Made by a program: the position numbers and the translations under genes
Notes under the pieces: generated by a model
What the model saw: only the letters and a program-made list of their open reading frames with translations
Database searches by the model: none
Told to the model about the DNA's origin: nothing
Shown here: one piece after another, positions 24,059 to 33,501 of the stretch
How the letters are laid out: every line of letters starts with the position of its first letter
Numbering within the stretch: position 1 is the first letter of the stretch
Assembly: GCA_011050075.1 (NCBI GenBank)
Contig: DRGK01000003.1
Location: forward strand, 1-46,758
DNA from: Candidatus Jorgensenbacteria bacterium
Lineage (GTDB): Bacteria > Patescibacteriota > Minisyncoccia > UBA6257 > GWB1-50-10
Length of the DNA stretch: 46,758 bases
Direction of reading: 5' to 3'

Positions 24059-26197
24059 ATGGCAAGAAAATATCCAATAGAAAGAGTACGAAACATCGGC
24101 ATTATTGCTCATATTGATGCCGGTAAAACAACCGTAAGTGAACGGGCACTTTTCTATACCGGTGTTTCGCACAAAATTGGTGAAGTACATGAGGGAGAAG
24201 CGATCATGGACTGGATGGAGCAGGAGCGTGAACGCGGCATTACTATCACCTCTGCAACTACTACCTGTTTTTGGCTGCCATCATACTACACTATCGGTGG
24301 GGTTGATGAGAAAAAACTTGAGGAGTTGAAAGGATTATATGAGCACCGTATTAATATCATTGATACACCGGGACATATTGACTTTACAGTAGAAGTGAAG
24401 CGATCGCTCCGTGTGCTTGATGGTGCCGTCGTTGTGTTTGATGGTGTTGCAGGAGTTGAGCCGCAGTCAGAGACAAACTGGCACTATGCCGATGAGTATA
24501 AGGTGCCGCGCATATGTTTTATTAATAAACTGGACCGTACCGGCGCAAGTTTTGAAAAGAGTCTGCAGTCCATTTATGACCAGCTTACTACTAAAGCGGT
24601 TGCAATTCAGCTCCCCATTGGCATTGAGAGCAATTTCGTTGGCGTTGTTGATTTACTTACAGAAAAAGCATATGGGTTTGAAGGTGAGTTGGGTAAAGAT
24701 GTGAAGGAAATACCGATACCGGATAATATCAAAGATGAGGTGAGTGAACGAAGACATGAACTTATAGAGAAAATTGCTGAAACAGACGAGGCATTGCTTG
24801 AAAAATACCTGGAGGATGAAGCCAGTCTACCAATTGCAGAATTGAAAACCGTACTGCGTAAAGCAACCATTCGTCTTGATATCATACCGGTGCTATGCGG
24901 TTCTGCACTGAAAAATAAAGGCGTACAGCTTATGCTTGATGCTGTTGTTGATTACCTTCCCGCACCGACAGATCTTCCACCAGTAACAGGTATAGATCCA
25001 AGAACTAATAAAGAACTCCAGCGTAAGCCAAGTGATGATGAACCGGTAGCGGCACTCGCATTCAAGATAGCTACCGACCCGTATGTTGGCGTACTGACGT
25101 ACTTTCGCTTGTATTCGGGAATATTGAAGCGCGGTAGTTATGTACTGAATGCAACACAGGACAAGCAAGAGCGCATCGGGCGTATTCTGCGCATGCACGC
25201 CAACCATCGGGAAGAAGTTGATGAAATCTATGCAGGTGATTTAGGTGCTATTGTTGGACTCAAAAATACTACAACTGGTGATACCCTAACTGATCCCAAT
25301 CACCCGATCGTGTTAGAGACGATTACGTTCCCTGAACCGGTTATTTCGGTGCGCATTGAGCCGAAAACAAAAGCTGACCAGGAAAAAATGAGTACTGCAC
25401 TCCATAAATTGGGTAATGAAGACCCAACATTTAAGATGGGAGCTGATCAGGATACCGGTGAGACCATTATTTCCGGCATGGGTGAACTGCATCTTGAAAT
25501 TATTATTGACCGCCTAAAACGTGAGTTTGGTGTTGAGACTGATATGGGACGGCCGCGGGTGGCATACAAAGAGACAATTTCAAAAGAAGCGGAGGCGGAA
25601 GGTAAGTTCATTCGTCAGTCCGGCGGTCGTGGGCAGTACGGTCACGTGCGCTTGCGAATAGAACCGCTTGAGCGGGGGGGTGGGTTTGAGTTTGTTAATG
25701 CGATTAAGGGCGGCAGCATTCCGTCAGAATTTATCCCTTCGGTGGAGAAAGGTGTTAAAGAAGCAATGGGAAGGGGTATTGTTGCCGGATATCCCATTAC
25801 CGATTTGAAGGTAATATTATATGATGGTTCATACCACGAAGTGGACTCGTCAGACATAGCATTTAAGGTAGCAGGGTCAATGGCGTTTCAGGAGGCTGCA
25901 AAGCACGCGGGACTGAAACTGGTAGAACCGATTATGAATATTCAAGTAATTGTTCCGGAGAAGTTTCTCGGTGACGTGACCGGTGATGTGAGCTCAAAGC
26001 GTGGCAGAATATCTTCAATGGATGAACGAGACAATGTTCGCGTGGTCAATGCACACATACCGCTTTCGGAGATGTTTGGATACTCAACCACACTTCGTTC
26101 TATGACACAGGGCAGAGGCTCATTCAATATGGAATTTTCGCACTACGATGTAGTGCCGCAGAGCGTATCTCAAGAAATTGTAGAGGGTAGGAAGTAG
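24059..26197 (+). CDS. fusA: Elongation factor G
   Basis: A 712-residue translational GTPase that moves tRNAs and mRNA after peptide transfer. G1 is [19 protein letters not shown], switch [15 protein letters not shown]4 NKLDRTGA, and the [14 protein letters not shown] effector segment is intact. Domains II to V follow, with [19 protein letters not shown] and [20 protein letters not shown] (in parts). Compared with E. coli there is a small insertion between switch I and DTPGH ([19 protein letters not shown]), lengthening the G domain. It is the last gene before the defence island. Confidence 0.96.
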   Translation: MARKYPIERVRNIGIIAHIDAGKTTVSERALFYTGVSHKIGEVHEGEAIMDWMEQERERGITITSATTTCFWLPSYYTIGGVDEKKLEELKGLYEHRINIIDTPGHIDFTVEVKRSLRVLDGAVVVFDGVAGVEPQSETNWHYADEYKVPRICFINKLDRTGASFEKSLQSIYDQLTTKAVAIQLPIGIESNFVGVVDLLTEKAYGFEGELGKDVKEIPIPDNIKDEVSERRHELIEKIAETDEALLEKYLEDEASLPIAELKTVLRKATIRLDIIPVLCGSALKNKGVQLMLDAVVDYLPAPTDLPPVTGIDPRTNKELQRKPSDDEPVAALAFKIATDPYVGVLTYFRLYSGILKRGSYVLNATQDKQERIGRILRMHANHREEVDEIYAGDLGAIVGLKNTTTGDTLTDPNHPIVLETITFPEPVISVRIEPKTKADQEKMSTALHKLGNEDPTFKMGADQDTGETIISGMGELHLEIIIDRLKREFGVETDMGRPRVAYKETISKEAEAEGKFIRQSGGRGQYGHVRLRIEPLERGGGFEFVNAIKGGSIPSEFIPSVEKGVKEAMGRGIVAGYPITDLKVILYDGSYHEVDSSDIAFKVAGSMAFQEAAKHAGLKLVEPIMNIQVIVPEKFLGDVTGDVSSKRGRISSMDERDNVRVVNAHIPLSEMFGYSTTLRSMTQGRGSFNMEFSHYDVVPQSVSQEIVEGRK

Positions 26198-26240
26198 GAG
26201 TCGTCAGCATATTCCTTTGGGTTGAAGAGTTAAAGAAATT

Positions 26241-26282
26241 TACGTAAAATAATACGTAAAGGTTTACGTATTATTTTACGTA
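26241..26282. promoter_or_regulatory. 42-bp perfect inverted repeat, likely operator/promoter of the AbrB-like gene
   Basis: Two 20-bp arms (26241-26260 and 26263-26282) are perfectly complementary around GG. TACGTA occurs four times at exact 12-bp steps (26241, 26253, 26265, 26277). TATTAT at 26270-26275 lies inside the right arm and 8 nt before the ATG at 26284, so a bound protein would cover the promoter. Autoregulation by the AbrB-like protein is inference. Confidence 0.7.
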
Positions 26283-26283
26283 C

Positions 26284-26460
26284 ATGTCCACACGCAAAAC
26301 AGGAAAACGAAATATTAGGAAGCTCACCAAGCTCGGCGGCCACTCAATCGGCCTCACCATCCCTATTTCCATTGTCCGCAAACTCAAATGGCGCAATAAA
26401 CAAAAGGTAACGGTCAAACAAGTCGGGAAGCGGGTGATAATAGAGGATTGGGAGAAGTAA
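26284..26460 (+). CDS. AbrB/MazE-like swapped-hairpin DNA-binding protein
   Basis: A 58-residue basic protein starting MSTRKTGKRNIRKLTKLGGHS. The core KLGGHSIGLTIPISIVRKLKW (in parts KLGGHSIGLTIP and ISIVRKLKW) followed by KVTVKQVGKRVIIED is the usual AbrB/SpoVT/MazE beta-hairpin pattern, in which a GNS.-.-.IP segment is followed by a helix and a VxV..g..ivI strand. Such proteins act as dimeric transcription factors or antitoxins. No toxin gene is adjacent. It lies directly after the 42-bp inverted repeat and ends 2 bp before radC, as first gene of the defence island. Its role could be to control the whole cluster. Confidence 0.75.
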   Translation: MSTRKTGKRNIRKLTKLGGHSIGLTIPISIVRKLKWRNKQKVTVKQVGKRVIIEDWEK

Positions 26461-26462
26461 CT

Positions 26463-27134
26463 ATGCCAAAAATAAAGGATTTACCGAAAGTTGAACGACC
26501 GCGGGAAAAGCTTATTGCCAAAGGTGCCGAGAACCTCAAGGATTCGGATCTTTTGGCCATTCTGCTTCGAACAGGAAAAACCGGGAAAAATGTTATCGAA
26601 ATTGCTTCTCAAATTTTAGCCAAGCATTCCAAGAAACGGATTCTACAGATGACCTATCAAGACATGCTGAAAATAAGCGGCATTGACTCCGCCAAGGCCA
26701 CAACACTTCTTGCCGCTTTTGAGCTTTCAAAACGTGCGTTGGAAGTTAATGACACCAATTTGACGACTATTTCTACAGCTAAAGATGTTGTGGCTCAATT
26801 GACCGAGCTGCGCAATAGTAAAAAAGAGCATTTCGTTGCTCTGTATCTCAATGCCAGAGATCAACTAGTACACAAAGAAACGATTTCAATAGGAACCTTG
26901 AATGCCAATCTGGTTCATCCTCGGGAAATTTTCGAACCAGCTCTTAAATATTTGGCAGCTAACATCACTGTTGCGCATAATCATCCCTCCGGAGATCCAA
27001 AGCCGTCAGAAGACGATCTGGAGATTACGAAGAGATTGGTGAAAGCCGGCAAAATGATGGGCATTGAACTTTTGGATCATGTCATTGTTTCGAAAAATAG
27101 CCACTTTAGTTTTAAAGAGAAACAGTTAATTTAA
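26463..27134 (+). CDS. radC: RadC family JAB/MPN-domain protein
   Basis: A 223-residue protein. The start chosen is the ATG at 26463 (MPKIKDLPKVERPREKL), 2 bp after the upstream stop, with GGAG in front. A helix-hairpin-helix region (LKISGIDSAKATTLLAAFELSKRAL) is followed by a JAB/MPN metal-binding domain with HNHPSGDPKPSEDD, the HxH plus distal Asp metal motif. Despite its name RadC is not a proven repair factor. RadC-like genes are often found on mobile and defence islands, which is the context here. Confidence 0.92.
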   Translation: MPKIKDLPKVERPREKLIAKGAENLKDSDLLAILLRTGKTGKNVIEIASQILAKHSKKRILQMTYQDMLKISGIDSAKATTLLAAFELSKRALEVNDTNLTTISTAKDVVAQLTELRNSKKEHFVALYLNARDQLVHKETISIGTLNANLVHPREIFEPALKYLAANITVAHNHPSGDPKPSEDDLEITKRLVKAGKMMGIELLDHVIVSKNSHFSFKEKQLI

Positions 27135-27139
27135 ATAAC

Positions 27140-28885
27140 ATGAAGGAGCTAAGAAAACATGATTTTAATGATCCTATATCGATCAGAGAGACACTAAACT
27201 CTATTAGTACACGGCGGTATATTTTGCCTGCAATTCAGCGCGAGTTTATTTGGAGCACCGATCAAATCATCTGTTTATTCGAATCTATTATGGATAGACT
27301 CATAATAGGTTCGTTTTTGTTTTGGACAACAAATGATGATACGCTACAAAATTTTCATTTTTATCATTTTATTGAAAATTATCATAAAAAAGACAATAGG
27401 CATAATCAGCGCGCTGATGTCACTGGAGAAAAAAATTTAGTAGCGGTTCTTGATGGTCAACAACGATTAACCGCCTTGTATATTGGTTTAAAAGGGTCAT
27501 ACGCCGAAAAAATCAAACATAAGCGACGAAATAACCCGGGTGCTTATCCTGTCAAAAAGTTATACCTTAACTTATTGGACGAAGGAGCAAAGGAATCTTC
27601 TTACGAGTTCGCCTTCTTAGGGCAGCGAGAGATGACCGACAACGCCTCTCAAAAAGCTTATTGGTTTCGAGTTGGAGATATTTTAAACTTTGATAATAAG
27701 GAAGATATAAAACAATATTTGATTGAAAGAAACCTTTTTGATAATAAGTTTGCTCGTCAGGCACTGCAACGATTATGGGAAGCCGTTAACGAAGAAAAAT
27801 ACATTCATTATTTTTTGGAATCGTCCGATGATATTGAAAGGGTCCTTAAATTATTTATACGAGTAAATAGCGCTGGCACGGATCTGACTTATTCTGATAT
27901 GTTGCTTTCCGTAGCCACGGCGCAATGGAAAGGAGATGCTCGTGAAGAAATAACGCAATTCGTTGATAGTATAAATGATATTAAAGATGGATTTGATTTT
28001 AAAAAAGATTTTGTTTTAAAAAGCGCTGCAACATTAGCGGATCTCGACGTGGCGTTCCGAGTTAAAAACTTTAATAGAGAAAATGTAGAAAAAATAGAAA
28101 GCGAGTGGAGTGATATAAAATACTCTGTAGAGTTGGCAATACGTCTTATTGCTAGCTTTGGGTACTGTGAGGAAAATCTTCCTTCTGCTAACGCAGTCAT
28201 TCCAATAGCATACTACTTGAAGAAAATAGGGCATCCCGAAAGATTTATAGACTCAGGACATTTTGAAGAAGAACGGAAGCGCATTAAAAAATGGTTCACC
28301 CTTACTCTCTTAAAGAGGGTATTTAGCGGCCAGTCCGATGCTACACTTAGCTCTATTAGAAAAATATTGCAAGAAAGCGAAGAAACTTTTCCTCTTGAGA
28401 AGATAATTGAGGAGTTCAGGGGTACTAATAAAGGTCTCGAAATTACTGGGCAGGAGTTGGAGAGGATTCTGGAAACAAAGTATGGAAATGCCCTATCTTT
28501 TTCGATTCTTTCTTTAGTTTATCCGTATCTTGACTTAAGAAATAATAAATTTCACAAAGATCATATTTTTCCAAAAAAGTTTTTTAAAAAAGGAGATTTA
28601 TGGAAACTGAGATTTTCTGACGAAGATGTTGAGTTTTATATGGAAAATTATGACAAAATTGCTAACCTACAATTATTGCTTGGACCTGTGAATAACGAAA
28701 AAGGTGGTAAAGATTTTCAGGAGTGGCTTGAGGATTATAATTCTGGCGACCAAAAGAAAAAAGAGCAATTTAAGCGCGATCATCTCATTCCGCTAGATAC
28801 AGATTTAAGTTTCGAAAACTTTAGAGATTTTTTTGGAAAGCGGAGAAAACTTGTTTTTGAAAAAATATTCTCCATTCTTAATTAA
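27140..28885 (+). CDS. DUF262-DUF1524 fusion, GmrSD-like type IV restriction protein
   Basis: A 581-residue protein. The N-terminal DUF262 domain shows LPAIQREFIWSTDQI (about 29-43), IIGSFLFW (about 55-62) and VLDGQQRLTAL (about 103-113); DGQQR is the family's NTP-binding/ParB-like motif. Near the C-terminus FHKDHIFPKKFF (about 470-481) and NLQLLLGPVNNEKGGKDF (about 507-524) form the DUF1524 HNH-type nuclease, with the conserved His pair. GmrSD enzymes with this build cut modified phage DNA in an NTP-dependent way; target here unknown. It lies 5 bp after radC and 10 bp before hsdM, so it shares an operon with the type I system. Confidence 0.9.
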   Translation: MKELRKHDFNDPISIRETLNSISTRRYILPAIQREFIWSTDQIICLFESIMDRLIIGSFLFWTTNDDTLQNFHFYHFIENYHKKDNRHNQRADVTGEKNLVAVLDGQQRLTALYIGLKGSYAEKIKHKRRNNPGAYPVKKLYLNLLDEGAKESSYEFAFLGQREMTDNASQKAYWFRVGDILNFDNKEDIKQYLIERNLFDNKFARQALQRLWEAVNEEKYIHYFLESSDDIERVLKLFIRVNSAGTDLTYSDMLLSVATAQWKGDAREEITQFVDSINDIKDGFDFKKDFVLKSAATLADLDVAFRVKNFNRENVEKIESEWSDIKYSVELAIRLIASFGYCEENLPSANAVIPIAYYLKKIGHPERFIDSGHFEEERKRIKKWFTLTLLKRVFSGQSDATLSSIRKILQESEETFPLEKIIEEFRGTNKGLEITGQELERILETKYGNALSFSILSLVYPYLDLRNNKFHKDHIFPKKFFKKGDLWKLRFSDEDVEFYMENYDKIANLQLLLGPVNNEKGGKDFQEWLEDYNSGDQKKKEQFKRDHLIPLDTDLSFENFRDFFGKRRKLVFEKIFSILN

Positions 28886-28895
28886 GCCAAAAGTC

Positions 28896-30446
28896 ATGAG
28901 TGCTAATATAAAAAATTTAGAAAATAGATTGTGGGAGGCGGCGGATCATATGCGCGCCAATTCTCCGTTGCGTCTTAATGAATTCGCTGAGCCGGTTTTG
29001 GGTTTGATTTTTCTCAAATTTGCAGGCGTAAAACATTCGAAAACCGAAAAAGAGTTAGCCGAAAAGAGAAAAAATAAAGCTAAAAAACTTGGTGGTGCTT
29101 CGGTTTCGCGTGAGCGGCCAGTTTCTTCCGCGGATTATCATGCGCGCGGCACACTCTTTATTCCCGAAAAAGCTCGGTTTTCATATCTTATAGAACTACC
29201 GGAGGGAACGGATATGGGGAGAGCTGTAAATGATGCAATGAAAGGAATCGAAGCCGAAAATAAAGAGCTTGCCGGCATTCTCCCTAAGACATTTCAAAAG
29301 CTGGACAATCGATCCATCATTACGCTTCTCAAAAACTTTAATCAGATTCCAGACGACATTGAAGGGGACGCGTTCGGTAAAATTTATGAATACTTCCTTG
29401 GTAAGTTTGCGCTTGCGGATGGCACTCGCGGAGGCGAGTTTTTCACACCGACAAGCATTGTTAAACTTATCGTGGAAATTATCGAGCCGTATCAAGGCAG
29501 GATTTATGACCCTGCCTGCGGTTCCGGCGGAATGTTTGTGCAGTCGCACGAATTCGTAAAACGGCATCTTGAAAATGGGCAAAAGACAAGAGCTTCGCGT
29601 GAGATCGCTATTTATGGACAAGAAAAAACAGATCAAACTGTTCGCATCGCAAAAATGAACCTTGCAATCCACGGTCTTTCAGGAGATATCCGCGAAGGGA
29701 ATACCTATTATGAGGATAGCCATAAGAGTATTGGAAAATTTGACTTCACTATGGCTAATCCTCCTTTTAATGTGAAAGGAATTGATAAGGAACGTATTAA
29801 GGACGATCCACGGTTTTCGTACGGTATACCCAGAGCGGATAACGGTAATTATCTTTGGATTCAAATCTTTTTAAATTCGCTCAATGAAAAAGGGCGCACA
29901 GGATTTGTTATGTCAAACGCGGCTGGCGACGCCGGTCATAGTGAAAAAGAAATTCGCCAAAAGCTCATTGAAGATGGTTTTGTAGATGTAATGATCGCAG
30001 TGGGTCCGAATATGTTTTATAATGTTGCGCTCTCGGTAACGCTTTGGTTTTTGGATAGGGGTAAGAAGAGGACAAACCGTAAGAACAAGATTCTTTTTAT
30101 TGACGCACGCAATATTTATACGCAGATTGACCGCGCCCATCGCGACTGGACCGACGAGCAGATAGAGCAGATTACAAGCATTGTGAGGAGCTACCGTAGT
30201 GAGAACGGAAAGAAGTACAAAGACATAAAAGGCCTATGCAAGGTAGCGACAATTGATGAAGTAAAGAAGTCCGGCTATTCACTCAACCCCGGCCGATATA
30301 TTGGCGTTGCTGACAATGGAAATGGAGACGACGGTAATTTTGGAGAGAAAGTTAAAAATCTTCACAGCGAATTTAAAGATCTGACTGACGAGGCGCATAA
30401 ATTAGAAAAGAAGGTTTTTGAGAATTTAAAGAAGTTGGATTTTTAA
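28896..30446 (+). CDS. hsdM: Type I restriction-modification system, DNA methyltransferase subunit
   Basis: A 516-residue N6-adenine methyltransferase subunit. The start chosen is ATG 28896 (MSANIKNLENRLWEAADHMR), because the longer frame would overlap the upstream gene. An N-terminal helical HsdM_N domain is followed by the SAM motif DPACGSGGMF (about 204-213) and catalytic motif ANPPFN (about 287-292). It methylates host DNA at the site read by HsdS. Normal length. Confidence 0.95.
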   Translation: MSANIKNLENRLWEAADHMRANSPLRLNEFAEPVLGLIFLKFAGVKHSKTEKELAEKRKNKAKKLGGASVSRERPVSSADYHARGTLFIPEKARFSYLIELPEGTDMGRAVNDAMKGIEAENKELAGILPKTFQKLDNRSIITLLKNFNQIPDDIEGDAFGKIYEYFLGKFALADGTRGGEFFTPTSIVKLIVEIIEPYQGRIYDPACGSGGMFVQSHEFVKRHLENGQKTRASREIAIYGQEKTDQTVRIAKMNLAIHGLSGDIREGNTYYEDSHKSIGKFDFTMANPPFNVKGIDKERIKDDPRFSYGIPRADNGNYLWIQIFLNSLNEKGRTGFVMSNAAGDAGHSEKEIRQKLIEDGFVDVMIAVGPNMFYNVALSVTLWFLDRGKKRTNRKNKILFIDARNIYTQIDRAHRDWTDEQIEQITSIVRSYRSENGKKYKDIKGLCKVATIDEVKKSGYSLNPGRYIGVADNGNGDDGNFGEKVKNLHSEFKDLTDEAHKLEKKVFENLKKLDF

Positions 30447-30448
30447 TT

Positions 30449-30892
30449 ATGGATTATCTAAAGCGACAATTTAAATTATGGAAATTTGTCCAAATCTTAA
30501 AGGAAATTTTGAATGATTTAACCCTGGCAACTTATAAACTGCAGCGCCGGTCTTTTTATACGAGAATTAAGGATTATTATTTTTCTAGAGAAAATCCTCT
30601 TGAAGATAAAGAAAATAAAATGACTTTCCCTGTCGCCACAAAGCAATTTAAAGACGCCATTCCTAATGGACATAACCTGGACTCAATGAAACGCAACCTC
30701 GACTTTTTACAAAGAGAATTTGGAGATTATTTTGATCAACTTGTACAAGAGGGTGTGTTAGTGTCGGATAATGACTATCCACCGAGTTATTCCTTGAATC
30801 ATAATTCTCCAAAAGTGTATTGGGTTTTAGGCGTAATGAGTACAGCTGCTTTAATCTGGGGTATTGTGAAAATTTTTGTAAGTACAGAATAA
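30449..30892 (+). CDS. Uncharacterised tail-anchored protein between hsdM and hsdS
   Basis: A 147-residue protein of unknown function. The first 120 residues are charged and probably helical (LKRQFKLWKFVQILKEILNDL at the start; MKRNLDFLQREFGDYFDQLVQEGVL later, both cited loosely). The C-terminus has one membrane helix (about 123-143, VLGVMSTAALIWGIVKIFV), giving a tail-anchored form. Its start is 2 bp after hsdM and its stop overlaps the hsdS ATG (TAATG), so it is translationally coupled within the type I operon. Type I systems do not need such a subunit. A membrane-linked accessory factor is possible. Confidence 0.75.
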   Translation: MDYLKRQFKLWKFVQILKEILNDLTLATYKLQRRSFYTRIKDYYFSRENPLEDKENKMTFPVATKQFKDAIPNGHNLDSMKRNLDFLQREFGDYFDQLVQEGVLVSDNDYPPSYSLNHNSPKVYWVLGVMSTAALIWGIVKIFVSTE

Positions 30893-32136
30893 TGCCAAAA
30901 ACAAAATCACAACCGGAAAATTGGCGGAGGGTAAGGTTGGGAGAAGTTATTTTTATCAACCCTGATTCTATTGGTAAAGATTTTTCTTTCCAACAGATTT
31001 TGTATACAGATATATCCTCCGTGGGGGAAGGAACTGCAGAGGATCCGGTAGAGTTACATCTTTCCGAAGCCCCTAGCCGTGCTCGTAGATTGATTAAGAG
31101 TGAAGATACGATTTTATCAACAGTTCGTCCAAATCGTCGCTCATTTCTATACATTAAAAATCCCGAGAAAAATCGTTTAGTTTCTACTGGTTTTGCCGTG
31201 CTTCGAGCTAGTGATCAGATTGATTCAAGGTTTTTGTATTATTTCATTTCGAATCAATCATTTACGGACTACTTATCATTACACGCAAAAGGAGCCACTT
31301 ATCCGGCTGTTGACGCAGATATAATTACTGGCGCTGATATTTCTCTTCCGGAATTAAATGAACAAAAAAAGATTAGCTATGTTCTCTCAACCTACGACAA
31401 TCTTATAGAAAATAACACGAAGCGGATTAAGATTTTGGAAAAAATGGCGCAGGCGATGTATAAGGAGTGGTTTGTATACTTCCGTTTTCCCGGCCATGAA
31501 AAAGTAAAAATGGTTGATAGCAAAACGGATTTAGGCGAGATTCCGGAAGGGTGGGAAGTGAAAAAGCTACCGGAAGTTTTTGATTTTCTTGAGGGTCCGG
31601 GTATTAGAAATTGGCAATATACCCCTACCGGCTGTCCATTTATAAATATTCGGCTTATTCAAAATAATGACATAAATATAAACTCAGCAAACTTTATTTC
31701 CGAGGAAGAGGCGAATGGGAAATACAAACACTTTCAACTGCAAGAACGAGATATGGTTGTATCAACATCGGGAACACTTGGCCGATCTGCGATTGTCAGA
31801 AAAGAACACTTGCCGCTTATACTCAATACATCGGTGATAAGATTTAGGCCGATAGATGGGCGGAGCTATGCTTTTATGTACCAATTTTTAAACGCAGATT
31901 ATTTTCAAAACAAGATATTAAGTATGGCTTCTGGAAGCGCGCAGCCAAATTTTGGCCCTATGCATTTAAAACAGATCGAATTACTTGTACCAAGTCGGAA
32001 TGTATTGAATGCATTTAATAATTTAGTTGGTCCAATATATGGCGGAATGATAGTTTATTTTGCGGAGAATCAAAGATTACGCCAAGCCCGAGATTTGCTT
32101 TTGCCAAAATTAGTAGGTGGAGAAATTAGAATATAG
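30892..32136 (+). CDS. hsdS: Type I restriction-modification system, specificity subunit
   Basis: A 414-residue protein with two target-recognition domains. TRD1 (about 1-150) starts NWRRVRLGEVIFINP and ends near the coiled LNEQKKISYVLSTYDNLIENN helix; TRD2 starts at GEIPEGWEVKKLPEVF (about 218) and ends with the second conserved helix near LRQARDLLLPKLVGG. It reads a bipartite target that cannot be predicted here. The start chosen is ATG 30892, overlapping the upstream stop. Confidence 0.93.
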   Translation: MPKTKSQPENWRRVRLGEVIFINPDSIGKDFSFQQILYTDISSVGEGTAEDPVELHLSEAPSRARRLIKSEDTILSTVRPNRRSFLYIKNPEKNRLVSTGFAVLRASDQIDSRFLYYFISNQSFTDYLSLHAKGATYPAVDADIITGADISLPELNEQKKISYVLSTYDNLIENNTKRIKILEKMAQAMYKEWFVYFRFPGHEKVKMVDSKTDLGEIPEGWEVKKLPEVFDFLEGPGIRNWQYTPTGCPFINIRLIQNNDININSANFISEEEANGKYKHFQLQERDMVVSTSGTLGRSAIVRKEHLPLILNTSVIRFRPIDGRSYAFMYQFLNADYFQNKILSMASGSAQPNFGPMHLKQIELLVPSRNVLNAFNNLVGPIYGGMIVYFAENQRLRQARDLLLPKLVGGEIRI

Positions 32137-32141
32137 TTTTT

Positions 32142-33494
32142 ATGGATAACGAATATTATATCAAATATATCGAGTCTAACTTATACAAAGTAAGTGCATT
32201 TATTGCCGGTATTGTTTTTATCCTCGTGTTGTCTGCTAGTATTGATTCGTGGTTAGAGAAGTTAATTATAAATACACAAATAAGATTTTCTATATACGGT
32301 GCGACTCTTCTTATTTGGACCTGTTTTTGGCTATTTTATAAATATAGATTGCCAAGAAATAAAAAAGGTAAGGTTGGTATTGTTGTGGCTATCCACGCAG
32401 AGACAAACAACGAAGAAATCAGGCTAAAAAATGATTTTATTTCAAAACTAAAAGAGAATATTAATAAAGAGAAATGCGGCGAAGTTATAAATATTATCGT
32501 TCTGAAAAATCATTTTTCGGAGAAACTCGACGATATAGGCAAGGGTTTAAGATTACACAAAAATATAAAGGGACATTTTTATGTTTATGGCCAAGTGAAA
32601 AGAAGAAGTGACGGCGAGAAGAAATACTTTCTAAAACTAGAGGGGTTGGTTGCACATCGCCCTATTAATATCCGCACCCAAGACTTTTTGAAGAAGGAGT
32701 TCGTAAGCATCCTACCGAAACAGATATCGTTTTTTGAAACTTTTGAGTTTAAGGGTTTTGAATTTACTGCTGATATTGTTTATCTTGCGGCACGATACAT
32801 CACAGGAATCGCTGCTTATTTATCGGGGGATCCGATTTTAGCTCATGAATTTCATTCTAATCTTCAGGGAGAATTTAATAAATTCCAGCCACTCCCTCCC
32901 CACTTACAGGTGATAAAGAATAAAATACCCGCACTATTATCTGACGAAGAATTAATTATTGCCCGGCATTATTATTTCAGAAATGAAGCTGGAAACTTAA
33001 AAGAATGGCTTGATAAATCTTTAAAATCTAATCCGAATAATTACGGTGGATGGGTGCTCAAGGCAATAGTAGATTTTCTGCCGACGCTTGACAACAATCC
33101 GGACACTGCTCTGGAAAGCATCAAGAGGGCTCGGAGGTATGCCAGCGCTACTCATGAATGGAGATATAGCCGAGCGTTTTTGTATTTCTGGGTAGAAAAT
33201 TATATAGAAGCTCTTCGTGATTGCGAGAATCTTAAAAACAAATCTTATCATAGTGAAGACATTACTATTAAAGAGGTGGAAGATTTTAATCTACAATTGC
33301 TAAAAGAAAATCCTGGTAAAATCCAGTTATATTTTTGGCTTGGTTACATTAACCTTATCAAAAAGAGAAATTTACCACTGGCTTATAAATACTTTAGTAA
33401 ATTTGAAGAAAAAGCAGATCAAACAATGGATTTACTAAAACAAAAGTCAAACGTTTATCTCTCGCAGATAAAAAGTGAGATGAAATTAAAGTAA
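32142..33494 (+). CDS. Uncharacterised two-helix membrane protein with alpha/beta and TPR-like domains, between hsdS and hsdR
   Basis: A 450-residue protein of unknown function. Two membrane helices (about 17-35 and 49-67) come first. An alpha/beta domain (about 76-195) follows, with KVGIVVAIHAE, VINIIVLKN and IKGHFYVYGQVKRRSDGEKKYF (in parts), whose strand order recalls the TolB-N/FlgO-type fold; this is a weak match. The C-terminal half is helical with TPR-like spacing (ARHYYFRNEAGNLKEWLDKSL, GWVLKAIVDF, FYFWVENYIEALRDCENL, YFWLGYINLIKKRNLPLAYKYF, in parts). It sits 5 bp after hsdS and 7 bp before hsdR and is therefore part of the operon. A sensor or scaffold at the membrane is inference. 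Confidence 0.75.
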   Translation: MDNEYYIKYIESNLYKVSAFIAGIVFILVLSASIDSWLEKLIINTQIRFSIYGATLLIWTCFWLFYKYRLPRNKKGKVGIVVAIHAETNNEEIRLKNDFISKLKENINKEKCGEVINIIVLKNHFSEKLDDIGKGLRLHKNIKGHFYVYGQVKRRSDGEKKYFLKLEGLVAHRPINIRTQDFLKKEFVSILPKQISFFETFEFKGFEFTADIVYLAARYITGIAAYLSGDPILAHEFHSNLQGEFNKFQPLPPHLQVIKNKIPALLSDEELIIARHYYFRNEAGNLKEWLDKSLKSNPNNYGGWVLKAIVDFLPTLDNNPDTALESIKRARRYASATHEWRYSRAFLYFWVENYIEALRDCENLKNKSYHSEDITIKEVEDFNLQLLKENPGKIQLYFWLGYINLIKKRNLPLAYKYFSKFEEKADQTMDLLKQKSNVYLSQIKSEMKLK

Positions 33495-33501
33495 GATTTT
33501 C

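Noticed and set aside
26241-26282. CRISPR-like short repeat array
   Set aside because: TACGTA boxes are 12 bp apart and form one inverted repeat; there are no spacers or cas genes. No CRISPR array was seen in the window.
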